This document shows positions 1 to 6,063 of a stretch of 8,441 nucleotides of DNA, one piece after another. This DNA is from Pseudorhodobacter antarcticus. GTDB lineage: Bacteria; Pseudomonadota; Alphaproteobacteria; Rhodobacterales; Rhodobacteraceae. The notes under the pieces are model-generated. The model had not been told where the DNA came from. It searched no databases and saw only the letters and a program-made list of their open reading frames with translations. Location of the stretch: positions 1-8,441 of the forward strand of contig CAMAWZ010000094.1 of assembly GCA_945861995.1 (NCBI GenBank). The letters run 5' to 3'. The translations under genes were made by a program, and so were the position numbers. Position 1 is the stretch's first letter; each line of letters starts with the position of its first letter.

Positions 1-49
1 GATGCACGGACTTGTGCTGATCAACACCTATAACAAGGACACAGCATGA
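1..49 (+). CDS. coaX: 3' end of probable type III pantothenate kinase (CoaX), partial
   Basis: Only the last 15 codons are visible, read from base 2: MHGLVLINTYNKDTA followed by TGA at 47-49. The spacing G-L-x-L-I-x-x-x-N resembles the usual C-terminus of type III pantothenate kinase, the CoaX enzyme that phosphorylates pantothenate in the first step of coenzyme A synthesis. The TGA overlaps the ATG of the next gene (ATGA, 46-49), which suggests translational coupling in one operon. As I recall, coaX lies directly before the RNase J gene in many Rhodobacteraceae, and that context carries much of the call. With so few residues the identity is an inference; the presence of an upstream reading frame ending here is better supported than its name. 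Confidence 0.55.
   Translation, partial: MHGLVLINTYNKDTA
35..39 (+). promoter_or_regulatory. Ribosome binding site of RNase J gene
   Basis: AAGGA lies six bases before the ATG at 46, inside the last codons of the upstream reading frame. It supports the chosen RNase J start and the coupled, operon-like arrangement with the upstream gene. No separate promoter can be seen because the operon start lies outside the window. Confidence 0.6.
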
Positions 50-1722
50 GCGGTGAACGGCTGATATACCTCCCCCTAGGCGGCGCTGGCGAAATTGGCA
101 TGAACGCCTATGTCTACGGCTATGGCCCAAAGGGGCGCGAGCGGCTGATCTTGGTCGATCTGGGGGTCGCTTTTCCAGATATGGACACATCCCCAGGCGT
201 GGATCTGATCCTGCCCGATATTTCTTGGCTTGAGGCGAATGTCTCGCGCCTCGAGGCGATTTTCATCACCCATGCGCACGAAGACCATATCGGCGCGCTG
301 GCTCATTTGTGGGAACGGCTGCAAAAGCCGATCTATATGCGCAAATTTACCGCCACAATCGGGCGGATGAAGTTTGAAGAGGCGGGCCATCCCAAAGATG
401 CCATCACCACTGTGGCCGCGCGCCCCGAAGTGGTGACAGCGGGGCCATTCGACGTGCAATTTGTGCCCATCAGCCACTCTATTCCCGAATCCAGCGCCTT
501 GATCATCGACACGCCTTTGGGCCGTATCGTGCATTCGGGCGATTTCAAACGCGATGCCAATCCTATCGTGGGCGAGGGCTGGGATGATGCGATGCTGTCC
601 GCCATTGCCGCCGAGCGCCCCGTTAAAGCGCTGATGTGCGATTCGACCAACGTGTTCAGCACACATGAAGGGCGCAGCGAGTCGACGTTAAAAGAGCCAT
701 TGTCCGACCTGATCAAAGGCGCAGGCGGCATGGTGGTGGCGACCACTTTTGCCAGCAATGTGGCGCGGCTGAAAACCCTGGCCGAAGCGGCCAAAGCGGC
801 GGATCGTTCCATCTGCCTTCTGGGCCGCGCGATGAAGCGCATGGTATCGGCGGCTGAAATTTCGGGCGTGTTGAAAGATTTCCCCCGCACGATTACGCCG
901 GAAGAGGCACTGGAAGTGCCGCGCCGTAATCTGATGTTGATCGTGACGGGCAGCCAAGGCGAGCGGCGCGCCGCCTCGGCGCAACTGGCGCGCGGCAAAT
1001 ATCTGGGGATCGAGATGAAAGAGGGCGATTTGTTCCTGTTCTCGTCCAAAACCATTCCTGGAAACGAGCGCGGTGTGCTGACCATCATGAACGGGTTGTC
1101 CGAAAAGGGCGTGGATATTCAGGATGATGCGGGCGGCAAATACCATGTATCGGGCCATGCCAACCGCCCCGATCTGGAACATGCCCACCGCATATTCCTG
1201 CCCGATATGCTGCTGCCCATGCACGGCGAACACCGTCATTTGCGCGAACATATGCGCATTGCTCATGCCTCTGGCATTGCCTCGATTGTGGCGACCAATG
1301 GCATGATGGTGGATATCTCGAACGACGAGCCGAAAGTGGTCGAATACATCGACGCAGGCCGCAGCTATCTGGACGGCTCGGTGATTATTGGCGCGATGGA
1401 TGGTATCGTGCGCGACCGAATCCGCATGGCGCTGAACGGGCGGGTGATGGTCACCGTGCTGATGGACGAAGATGATCGCCCGCTTGGGGATGCATGGGTG
1501 GAACTGTCGGGCCTGCCGCCGCGCGGAAAAACAGGCCGCGCTTGGGCCGAAGTGCTGGAACGCGAGTTGACAGATTATCTAGAGGCCGCAGGGCGCAAAC
1601 TGCTGGCCGATGATGACAAACTGTCCGAAGTCATGACCAACATCGCCCGCCAAGTGGCGATGGAGGAAATCGGCAAAAAGCCCGAAGTCACGGTTGTTGT
1701 CAGCCGTCTGGCGGCGGAATAG
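46..1722 (+). CDS. rnj: Ribonuclease J (metallo-beta-lactamase / beta-CASP exo-endonuclease)
   Basis: This 558-residue protein has the full layout of bacterial RNase J, a zinc-dependent cytoplasmic nuclease that degrades and trims RNA from 5' ends and can also cut internally. Near the N-terminus is LPLGGAGEIGMN (residues 9-20). The metal-binding motif HAHEDH is at 76-81, with further ligands at H144 (PISHS) and H163/D166 (HSGDF). MCDSTN at 197-202 belongs to the beta-CASP region, as do HVSGHA (367-372) and the PMHGE motif (391-395), typical of RNase J rather than of beta-lactamases. The last 110 residues or so form the usual C-terminal domain. The length is normal for the family and no key residue is missing. 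The ATG at 46 has a good ribosome binding site and overlaps the upstream stop. The stop is TAG. In alphaproteobacteria RNase J coexists with RNase E and assists mRNA turnover and rRNA 5' maturation (family knowledge). Confidence 0.96.
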   Translation: MSGERLIYLPLGGAGEIGMNAYVYGYGPKGRERLILVDLGVAFPDMDTSPGVDLILPDISWLEANVSRLEAIFITHAHEDHIGALAHLWERLQKPIYMRKFTATIGRMKFEEAGHPKDAITTVAARPEVVTAGPFDVQFVPISHSIPESSALIIDTPLGRIVHSGDFKRDANPIVGEGWDDAMLSAIAAERPVKALMCDSTNVFSTHEGRSESTLKEPLSDLIKGAGGMVVATTFASNVARLKTLAEAAKAADRSICLLGRAMKRMVSAAEISGVLKDFPRTITPEEALEVPRRNLMLIVTGSQGERRAASAQLARGKYLGIEMKEGDLFLFSSKTIPGNERGVLTIMNGLSEKGVDIQDDAGGKYHVSGHANRPDLEHAHRIFLPDMLLPMHGEHRHLREHMRIAHASGIASIVATNGMMVDISNDEPKVVEYIDAGRSYLDGSVIIGAMDGIVRDRIRMALNGRVMVTVLMDEDDRPLGDAWVELSGLPPRGKTGRAWAEVLERELTDYLEAAGRKLLADDDKLSEVMTNIARQVAMEEIGKKPEVTVVVSRLAAE

Positions 1723-1736
1723 CTGAAAGAGCGGAA

Positions 1737-1753
1737 GGGGGGCGTTGCCCCCC
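1737..1753. terminator. G/C-tract hairpin just after the RNase J gene
   Basis: A perfect 7-bp stem, GGGGGGC (1737-1743) and GCCCCCC (1747-1753) with a GTT loop, starts 14 bases after the rnj stop. No T-run follows on the plus strand. On the minus strand the hairpin is followed by a pyrimidine-rich stretch (TTCCGCTCTTTC), so it could be a last-resort stop for transcripts of the convergent helicase gene. It may equally be a 3' stabilising hairpin. Function is inferred from sequence shape only. Confidence 0.4.
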
Positions 1754-1754
1754 T

Positions 1755-1778
1755 GCTGCTGAAGCGAGCTTCATCAGC
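1755..1778. repeat. Inverted repeat (10-bp arms, 4-base loop)
   Basis: GCTGCTGAAG (1755-1764) and CTTCATCAGC (1769-1778) pair with a single mismatch around a CGAG loop. It abuts the preceding G/C hairpin. It is part of the structured convergent spacer between the RNase J and helicase genes; no specific function can be assigned. Confidence 0.5.
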
Positions 1779-1781
1779 CTC

Positions 1782-1854
1782 CCCCCAGGATATTTGCAGA
1801 GTTAGGAAGGCCAGGCACTCTGCCTGCTTCCTAACTGTTAAAATATTCTGGGGG
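1782..1854. repeat. Long nested palindrome in the convergent spacer
   Basis: Three nested stems make about 29 base pairs. The outer arms are CCCCCAGGATATTT (1782-1795) and AAATATTCTGGGGG (1841-1854), matching except for one G-T pair. After a 5/5 internal loop comes a perfect 9-bp stem, GTTAGGAAG (1801-1809) with CTTCCTAAC (1827-1835). After a two-base bulge comes a perfect 6-bp stem, CAGGCA (1812-1817) with TGCCTG (1821-1826), and a CTC loop. The outer arm, AAATAT(T/C)CTGGGGG, recalls short intergenic repeats I remember from Rhodobacteraceae genomes, so this may be one copy of a dispersed palindromic (REP/BIME-like) element. It could also work as a bidirectional transcription block or an mRNA end stabiliser. 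Confidence 0.6.
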
Positions 1855-1885
1855 TGAGCGAAGCGATACTTGTGAAGTTCGTTCG

Positions 1886-1911
1886 CAAGCTTGGGGGGCA
1901 AGCTTGGGGGG
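1886..1911. repeat. Tandem duplication of a 13-bp unit, CAAGCTTGGGGGG
   Basis: Two exact adjacent copies (1886-1898 and 1899-1911) sit immediately before the terminator. Each supplies a G6 tract that can pair with the C6 tract at 1917-1922, so the second copy forms the compact terminator hairpin and the first could form an alternative with a larger loop. It looks like a replication-slippage duplication in the left arm of the terminator. Confidence 0.65.
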
Positions 1912-1927
1912 CAAAGCCCCCCTTTTG
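1906..1927 (+). terminator. Rho-independent-type terminator of the RNase J operon
   Basis: GGGGGGC (1906-1912), an AAA loop and GCCCCCC (1916-1922) form a perfect 7-bp GC stem followed by TTTTG on the plus strand, one base before the stop codon of the convergent helicase gene. This is a standard intrinsic terminator shape for plus-strand transcription. On the minus strand the stem is not followed by a T-run, so it probably serves mainly the RNase J side. Confidence 0.7.
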
Positions 1928-3661
1928 TTAACTTGCCAAATCGCTGTGGTTTTCCGCATTGGCCTCGGCCAAAGCCTCGGGCGAGGGCGCTTGATCTTCG
2001 CCCTCGGTTGTGCGGGTTTCGATTTTGAAGCTGCGCGTTAGGAATTCGGGCATGTGATCGCCCATACCAATGACCGAAGGGCCACGGTCATAGTCGCGAT
2101 AGCGGCGCTCGCCGCCCCGATCATCGCGGGGTGCGTCACGACGTTCCTCCCTGCGGTCATCACGGCGTTCGTCACGTGGGGGAGGGGCATCGCGGCGCGC
2201 ATCATTGCGCTCGTCACGGCGCGGTTCGGTGCGGCGATCTTCGCGCGGGGCATCGCGTTGGGCGTCGCGCGGGGTATCTCTGCAATCCTCTCTGCGGGGG
2301 CCGCGCTCTCGTGCAGGTGCTGCGCTTTCTGGCTCAATCGGGGCGTCTGCGGCCAGTTCGCTGGCCTGTTCTAGCACAGGCACTGCCTCGCGGGCGGTGT
2401 CTTTATCGCGTCCGCGCCCCCCGCGCGTGCGGCGGGGACGTTCTGTGCGCGGTGCCTCTGGCTCTTCGGCGGCAGGGCGCGGGGTAGGGCGGCTTTCGCC
2501 CCCGTTCAGCGCGCCGTCGGGCACCTCGCCGCGCGGGATCGGTTGTTTGACCAGCGCTTCGATTTGGGCAAGGTATTTGTCATCAAACGGCACGGCGATG
2601 GTGAACGCTTTACCAAGGCGCCCGGCGCGACCCGTGCGGCCAATGCGGTGGACGTAATCTTCGGGGTGCGAGGGCACGTCAAAGTTAAACACATGGCTGA
2701 CGGCGGGAATATCACGGCCGCGCGCGGCCACGTCGGAGGCGATCAGCAGGCGGATTGATCCATCGCGAAACCCGTCCAGCGTTTTGGTGCGCAAGGATTG
2801 ATCCAAATCGCCGTGGATGGGGGCTGCGTTAAACCCGTGTTGTTTCAAAGACTTGGCCAATACATCCACGTCCATTTTGCGGTTGCAAAAGATGATGGCA
2901 TTGGTGCAGGCATCACCCTCGCTGCGGATCAGCGCGCGCAGCACGGCGCGCTTTTCTGCGAACGATTTGTCTTTGCGCGATGGCGTAAACTGGATCAGCT
3001 TTTGTTCTATGGTGGCCGAGGTCGAATTTTGCCGCGCCACTTCGATTTTCACCGCCGACGACAGGAAGGTGTTGGTGATGCGTTCAATTTCAGGGGCCAT
3101 TGTGGCCGAATAAAAGAAGGTCTGCCGCGTGAACGGGGTCAGCGCGAAAATCTTTTCAATATCGGGGATAAATCCCATGTCGAGCATACGGTCGGCCTCG
3201 TCCACCACCATAATCTGCACGCCCGTCAGCAAGAGTTTACCGCGCGAATGGTGATCCAGCAAGCGCCCTGGCGTTGCGATCAGCACATCGACGCCGCGAT
3301 CAATCAGCTTGTCTTGTTCGCCAAACGCCACGCCGCCAATCAGCAGCGCCTTGGTTAGCTTGGTGTATTTGGCGTAAACGTCGAAATTCTCGGCCACCTG
3401 CGCGGCAAGTTCCCGCGTGGGGCACAAAACCAGACTGCGCGGCATCCGCGCCTTGGCGCGCCCCTGCCCCAGAAGGGTGATCATCGGCAGGGTGAACGAT
3501 GCGGTCTTGCCCGTGCCCGTTTGGGCAATGCCCAAAACATCGCGGCCCTGAAGGGCGTGCGGTATGGCCTGCGCCTGAATGGGGGTGGGGGTTTCATAGC
3601 CTGCATCAGATACGGCTTGCAATACGCGCGGGTCCAGCGCGAGGTCGGAAAACTTTGTCAT
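1928..3661 (-). CDS. rhlE: DEAD-box ATP-dependent RNA helicase, RhlE-like, with long charged C-terminal tail
   Basis: An ATP-dependent RNA-unwinding enzyme of the DEAD-box family, expected to act in the cytoplasm on structured RNA in ribosome assembly or mRNA decay. With the ATG at 3661 the protein has 577 residues. All core motifs are present: the Q motif around PTPIQ (25-29), AQTGTGKT (46-53), PTRELAAQ (81-88), TPGR (130-133), DEAD (154-157), SAT (185-187), IIFCN (256-260), ASDVAARGRDI (308-318) and HRIGRTGR (338-345). Residues from about 380 are a low-complexity, probably disordered tail dominated by Arg, Asp, Glu, Pro and Ala, a likely nonspecific RNA-binding arm. It ends in a more ordered-looking segment, GMGDHMPEFLTRSF (532-545). 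An in-frame TTG at 3739 would add 26 residues, but MTKFSDL is the usual family N-terminus and AAAGGA lies just before it. The symbol reflects overall resemblance and is less certain than the family. Confidence 0.93.
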   Translation of the reverse strand: MTKFSDLALDPRVLQAVSDAGYETPTPIQAQAIPHALQGRDVLGIAQTGTGKTASFTLPMITLLGQGRAKARMPRSLVLCPTRELAAQVAENFDVYAKYTKLTKALLIGGVAFGEQDKLIDRGVDVLIATPGRLLDHHSRGKLLLTGVQIMVVDEADRMLDMGFIPDIEKIFALTPFTRQTFFYSATMAPEIERITNTFLSSAVKIEVARQNSTSATIEQKLIQFTPSRKDKSFAEKRAVLRALIRSEGDACTNAIIFCNRKMDVDVLAKSLKQHGFNAAPIHGDLDQSLRTKTLDGFRDGSIRLLIASDVAARGRDIPAVSHVFNFDVPSHPEDYVHRIGRTGRAGRLGKAFTIAVPFDDKYLAQIEALVKQPIPRGEVPDGALNGGESRPTPRPAAEEPEAPRTERPRRTRGGRGRDKDTAREAVPVLEQASELAADAPIEPESAAPARERGPRREDCRDTPRDAQRDAPREDRRTEPRRDERNDARRDAPPPRDERRDDRREERRDAPRDDRGGERRYRDYDRGPSVIGMGDHMPEFLTRSFKIETRTTEGEDQAPSPEALAEANAENHSDLAS

Positions 3662-3665
3662 AACG

Positions 3666-3671
3666 TCCTTT
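3666..3671 (-). promoter_or_regulatory. Ribosome binding site deciding the helicase start
   Basis: On the minus strand AAAGGA is followed by CGTT and the ATG at 3661. It favours this start over an in-frame TTG 26 codons upstream, which has no comparable site and would add a sequence unlike the family N-terminus. Confidence 0.55.
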
Positions 3672-3761
3672 GCAATGGGGATGGCCCCACGGGTAAAGGG
3701 CGCTTGTCCCGCGCCCGAGCGGATAGAGGGCAGGCGCAAAAAGCCGCTTGCCTCGTCTTAG

Positions 3762-3790
3762 GCGATAGCGGAAATAGGGATAAAGGTCAA
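3762..3790 (-). promoter_or_regulatory. Candidate sigma-70-type promoter for the helicase gene
   Basis: Minus strand: TTGACC (-35, 3785-3790), a 17-base spacer, then TATCGC (-10, 3762-3767). The -35 is good and the -10 only half-matches the consensus. A start near 3755 would give a leader of roughly 95 bases before the ATG at 3661, long enough for post-transcriptional control as is common for RNA helicase genes, though I see no defined element in it. The same spacer must also drive the divergent PepSY gene. TTGCCT (3748-3753) with GAAATA 17 bases further on is a weak plus-strand candidate, and GGCCAA/TTGGCC (3797-3816) is a short inverted repeat between the two. Confidence 0.35.
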
Positions 3791-3832
3791 GGAAGGGCCA
3801 AACCGGCCATTGGCCTTTGAAAAGGGATCAAA

Positions 3833-4414
3833 ATGTTCGGATTTGAACGGCTACTGCGCAGCCTGCACACATGGCTGGGCGTGATGATTTTGCCTTGAGT
3901 CATTATTGCGGGTGTGACGGGTCTGTATATGAACCACTCCACGCTGATTTTATCGGTTTTTCCTGTTGGGGATACTGACGCAGCCGTGCTGCGCGCGCCA
4001 GCCTTGCCGCAGACCGAAGCGAGCGCGGCAGAAATTGTAAAGGCGCTGTATCCAAACACGCGTTTTGATGACATGGGCGGCAGCAAGCAGAACGTGCGCC
4101 AAGGATATAGGTTTATCGCCGACAAATTTGAAGCTGTGGTCGATCAGCAGACGGGTTATGTTGCGGTTAAATCTAGATATTTTCTGCATCTTTACAGCCC
4201 GACAGGGCAGCGCGTGGCCAGCAAACCTTATTGGAGCAAGATTTTGTCCCGATTGCACCAAGATGGGTGGGTGGGCGGCGCGCTTGGCTCTTGGCCTGCC
4301 GATATTGTGGCCGCAGCGCTTGTGATCTTTGGCAGCACAGGCCTGTATCTGTTCACCGCCCCGCGTCTGCGCCGCGCGAAAAATCGGCGGGCGCGGCGGC
4401 AGGCGCAGGGTTAA
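3833..4414 (+). pseudogene. PepSY-domain membrane protein gene interrupted by an in-frame TGA at codon 22
   Basis: The frame opens at ATG 3833 with AAAAGGG six bases upstream and reads MFGFERLLRSLHTWLGVMILP. It then meets TGA at 3896-3898 and continues without interruption as VIIAGVTGLYMNHS to TAA at 4412-4414. Ignoring the TGA gives about 193 residues: an N-terminal membrane helix with the H-x-W-L-G and TGLYxNH signatures of PepSY-associated TM proteins, a periplasmic PepSY-like portion (about residues 65-125), a W-V-G-G linker and a second helix (VAAALVIFGSTGLYLFTA) with a basic cytoplasmic tail. Trp is the natural residue at codon 22, one base from TGG. Such proteins are often linked to redox or iron functions, but the role here is unknown. 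A GTG at 3914 or ATG at 3929 could restart translation but would lose most of the first helix and has no convincing binding site. A real nonsense mutation and a sequencing error cannot be distinguished here. Confidence 0.75.
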
Positions 4415-6002
4415 ACCATCATCTCTTTGGTCGCCGTCAGGCGCAATTCGGGATGATCGCGTTCAATGCGGTCAATGTCCCATTTCAGGCGCGTGAGGTA
4501 GACCATATCGCCATCATTATCGACGGCGATATGGCCTTTGTTGACGTTTACGAATTTCTCAACATCGGCCTTTGCGCCCGAAACCCAGCGGGCAGAGGTG
4601 AACTGAGATGGTTCAAACCGCACGGGCAGCGCGTATTCTTGTTCAATGCGGCTGGCCAGCACTTCGAATTGCAAGGCCCCCACCACACCCACAATGAACC
4701 CCGATCCGATCATCGGCTTAAACACCTTGGCCGCGCCTTCTTCGGAAAACTGCATCAGGGCCTTTTCCAGATGTTTGGCCTTCATCGGATCGCCCGCGCG
4801 CACCACTTGCAGCAGTTCGGGTGCAAAGGATGGGATGCCCGTAAAGCGCAAAGCCTCGCCTTCGGTCAGCGCATCGCCAATGCGCAACTGGCCGTGGTTG
4901 GGAATGCCAATGATATCGCCCGCCCAAGCCTCTTCGGCAAGCTCGCGGTCAGCGGCCAAAACATCACGGGGCTGGCAATGGCCATTTGCTTTTTGGATCG
5001 CACATGCAGCAGTTTCATGCCCCGTTCAAAATGCCCCGAGGCAAGGCGCACAAAGGCCACGCGGTCGCGGTGTTTGGCATCCATATTCGCCTGCACTTTG
5101 AACACAAACCCCGTCACGGGCGTCTCACTTGGGGAAATTCCGCGTTCAGCCGCCTTTTGCACCTGCGGGGGCGGGCCATATTCTGCCATGCCATCCATCA
5201 GGTCTTTCACGCCAAAGGAATTGATCGCCGAGCCGAACCAGATTGGCGTCATCGAGCCGTTCAAGAACGCGTCGCGGTCAAAGGCGGGCAGCAGGGCGCG
5301 CGCCATTTCCAGATCTTCGCGCAGTTTGGCCAGCAGGTCGGCAGGGACATAATCCGCAAGCTTTGGGTCATCGAGCCCGCTGATCTGAATTGATTCCGCC
5401 ACGCGGTTGCGGTCGGCGCGGTTCATGATTTCAAGGCGGTCGTGCAAGATGTCATAGGCGCCGATAAACTCGCGCCCCGTGCCAATGGGCCAGCTGGCGG
5501 GGGTGACATCAATGGCGAGGCTTTCTTGAATTTCGTCGATGATTTCGAACACATCGCGCGACTCGCGGTCCATTTTGTTGCAAAACGTCAAAATCGGCAA
5601 ATCGCGCATACGGCAGACTTCGAACAGCTTTTGCGTCTGGCTTTCCACGCCCTTCGCGCCGTCAATCACCATGATGGCGGCGTCAACCGCCGTGAGCGTG
5701 CGGTAAGTATCCTCGGAAAAATCGCTGTGGCCAGGGGTATCGACAAGGTTAAAGCGATAGCTGCGAAAATCAAAACTCATCGCCGATGCAGACACCGAAA
5801 TGCCGCGATCTGCTTCGATCTTCATGAAATCCGACCGCGTGCGCCGCGCTTCGCCTTTGGCGCGCACTTGGCCTGCCATTTGAATAGCGCCGCCAAACAG
5901 CAGAAACTTTTCCGTCAAGGTCGTTTTGCCCGCATCAGGATGCGAGATAATCGCAAAGGTGCGGCGGCGTGCTATTTCGGGCGGCAGACTTGTGTTTTCC
6001 AT
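4411..6002 (-). pseudogene. prfC: Peptide chain release factor 3 (RF3), frameshifted
   Basis: RF3 is a translational GTPase that removes RF1/RF2 from the ribosome after peptide release. From ATG 6002 the first frame encodes 348 normal residues. These include HPDAGKTT (G1, 21-28), RGIS (66-69), DTPGH (G3, 88-92), NKMD (G4, 142-145), WPIGTG (171-176) and the RF3 stretch GFVFKVQANMDAKHRDRVAF (298-317). At MF (347-348; the Phe codon is 4961-4959) the frame slips. The original frame adds 30 unrelated residues and stops at 4866. The RF3 sequence resumes in another frame as LAADRELAEEAWAGD from 4959 and runs 182 residues to TAA at 4411. Joined, they give 530 residues, essentially the E. coli RF3 length (529). 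One T is missing from a T-run on the coding strand (A4 at 4958-4961 on the plus strand). A longer upstream opening to 6260 exists, but MENTSLPPEIARRRTFAIISH matches the family start. The stop codon overlaps the convergent PepSY stop. Confidence 0.9.
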
Positions 6003-6031
6003 GCCCGCGCAATACCGATTATTTGCCGCGG

Positions 6032-6058
6032 GGTAAAGCGGGGGCGGTAAAGCGGGGG
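6032..6058. repeat. 13-bp direct repeat in the prfC/SDR divergent spacer
   Basis: GGTAAAGCGGGGG occurs at 6032-6044 and again at 6046-6058, separated by one C, inside the 61-bp spacer (6003-6063) between the divergent prfC and SDR genes. The second copy supplies GGGGG (6054-6058), the only purine-rich ribosome-binding-like stretch before the SDR ATG at 6064. Its origin may be slippage, or it may be a tandem operator; no promoter with good consensus elements is visible on either strand here. Confidence 0.6.
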
Positions 6059-6063
6059 ATAAA

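Noticed and set aside
1737..1922. CRISPR array or insertion-sequence ends in the repeat-rich spacer
   Set aside because: There are no regularly spaced repeats with unique spacers, no transposase and no target-site duplication, only hairpins and one 13-bp duplication.
2054..2657. Several long plus-strand open frames opposite the helicase tail
   Set aside because: They are antisense shadows of the GC-rich, repetitive Arg/Asp tail, with low-complexity Ala/Arg/Gly translations and no recognisable domains.
3662..3739. 26-residue N-terminal extension of the helicase from an in-frame TTG
   Set aside because: The ATG at 3661 has its own ribosome binding site and gives the typical helicase N-terminus; the extension is unlike the family.
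3890..3910. TGA read as Trp or selenocysteine in the PepSY gene
   Set aside because: TGA appears to serve as a stop at 47-49, the other genes use TGG without in-frame TGA, and no selenocysteine insertion hairpin or reason for one is apparent.
4950..4970. Programmed -1 ribosomal frameshift in prfC, by analogy with the RF2 gene
   Set aside because: The local sequence is not a slippery heptamer of the X-XXY-YYZ type, I see no obvious stimulatory element, and the known release-factor case is +1 in prfB.
4231..5352. 373-codon plus-strand open frame spanning the PepSY 3' end and antisense to prfC
   Set aside because: The minus strand clearly encodes RF3 across this region and the plus-strand translation resembles no family.
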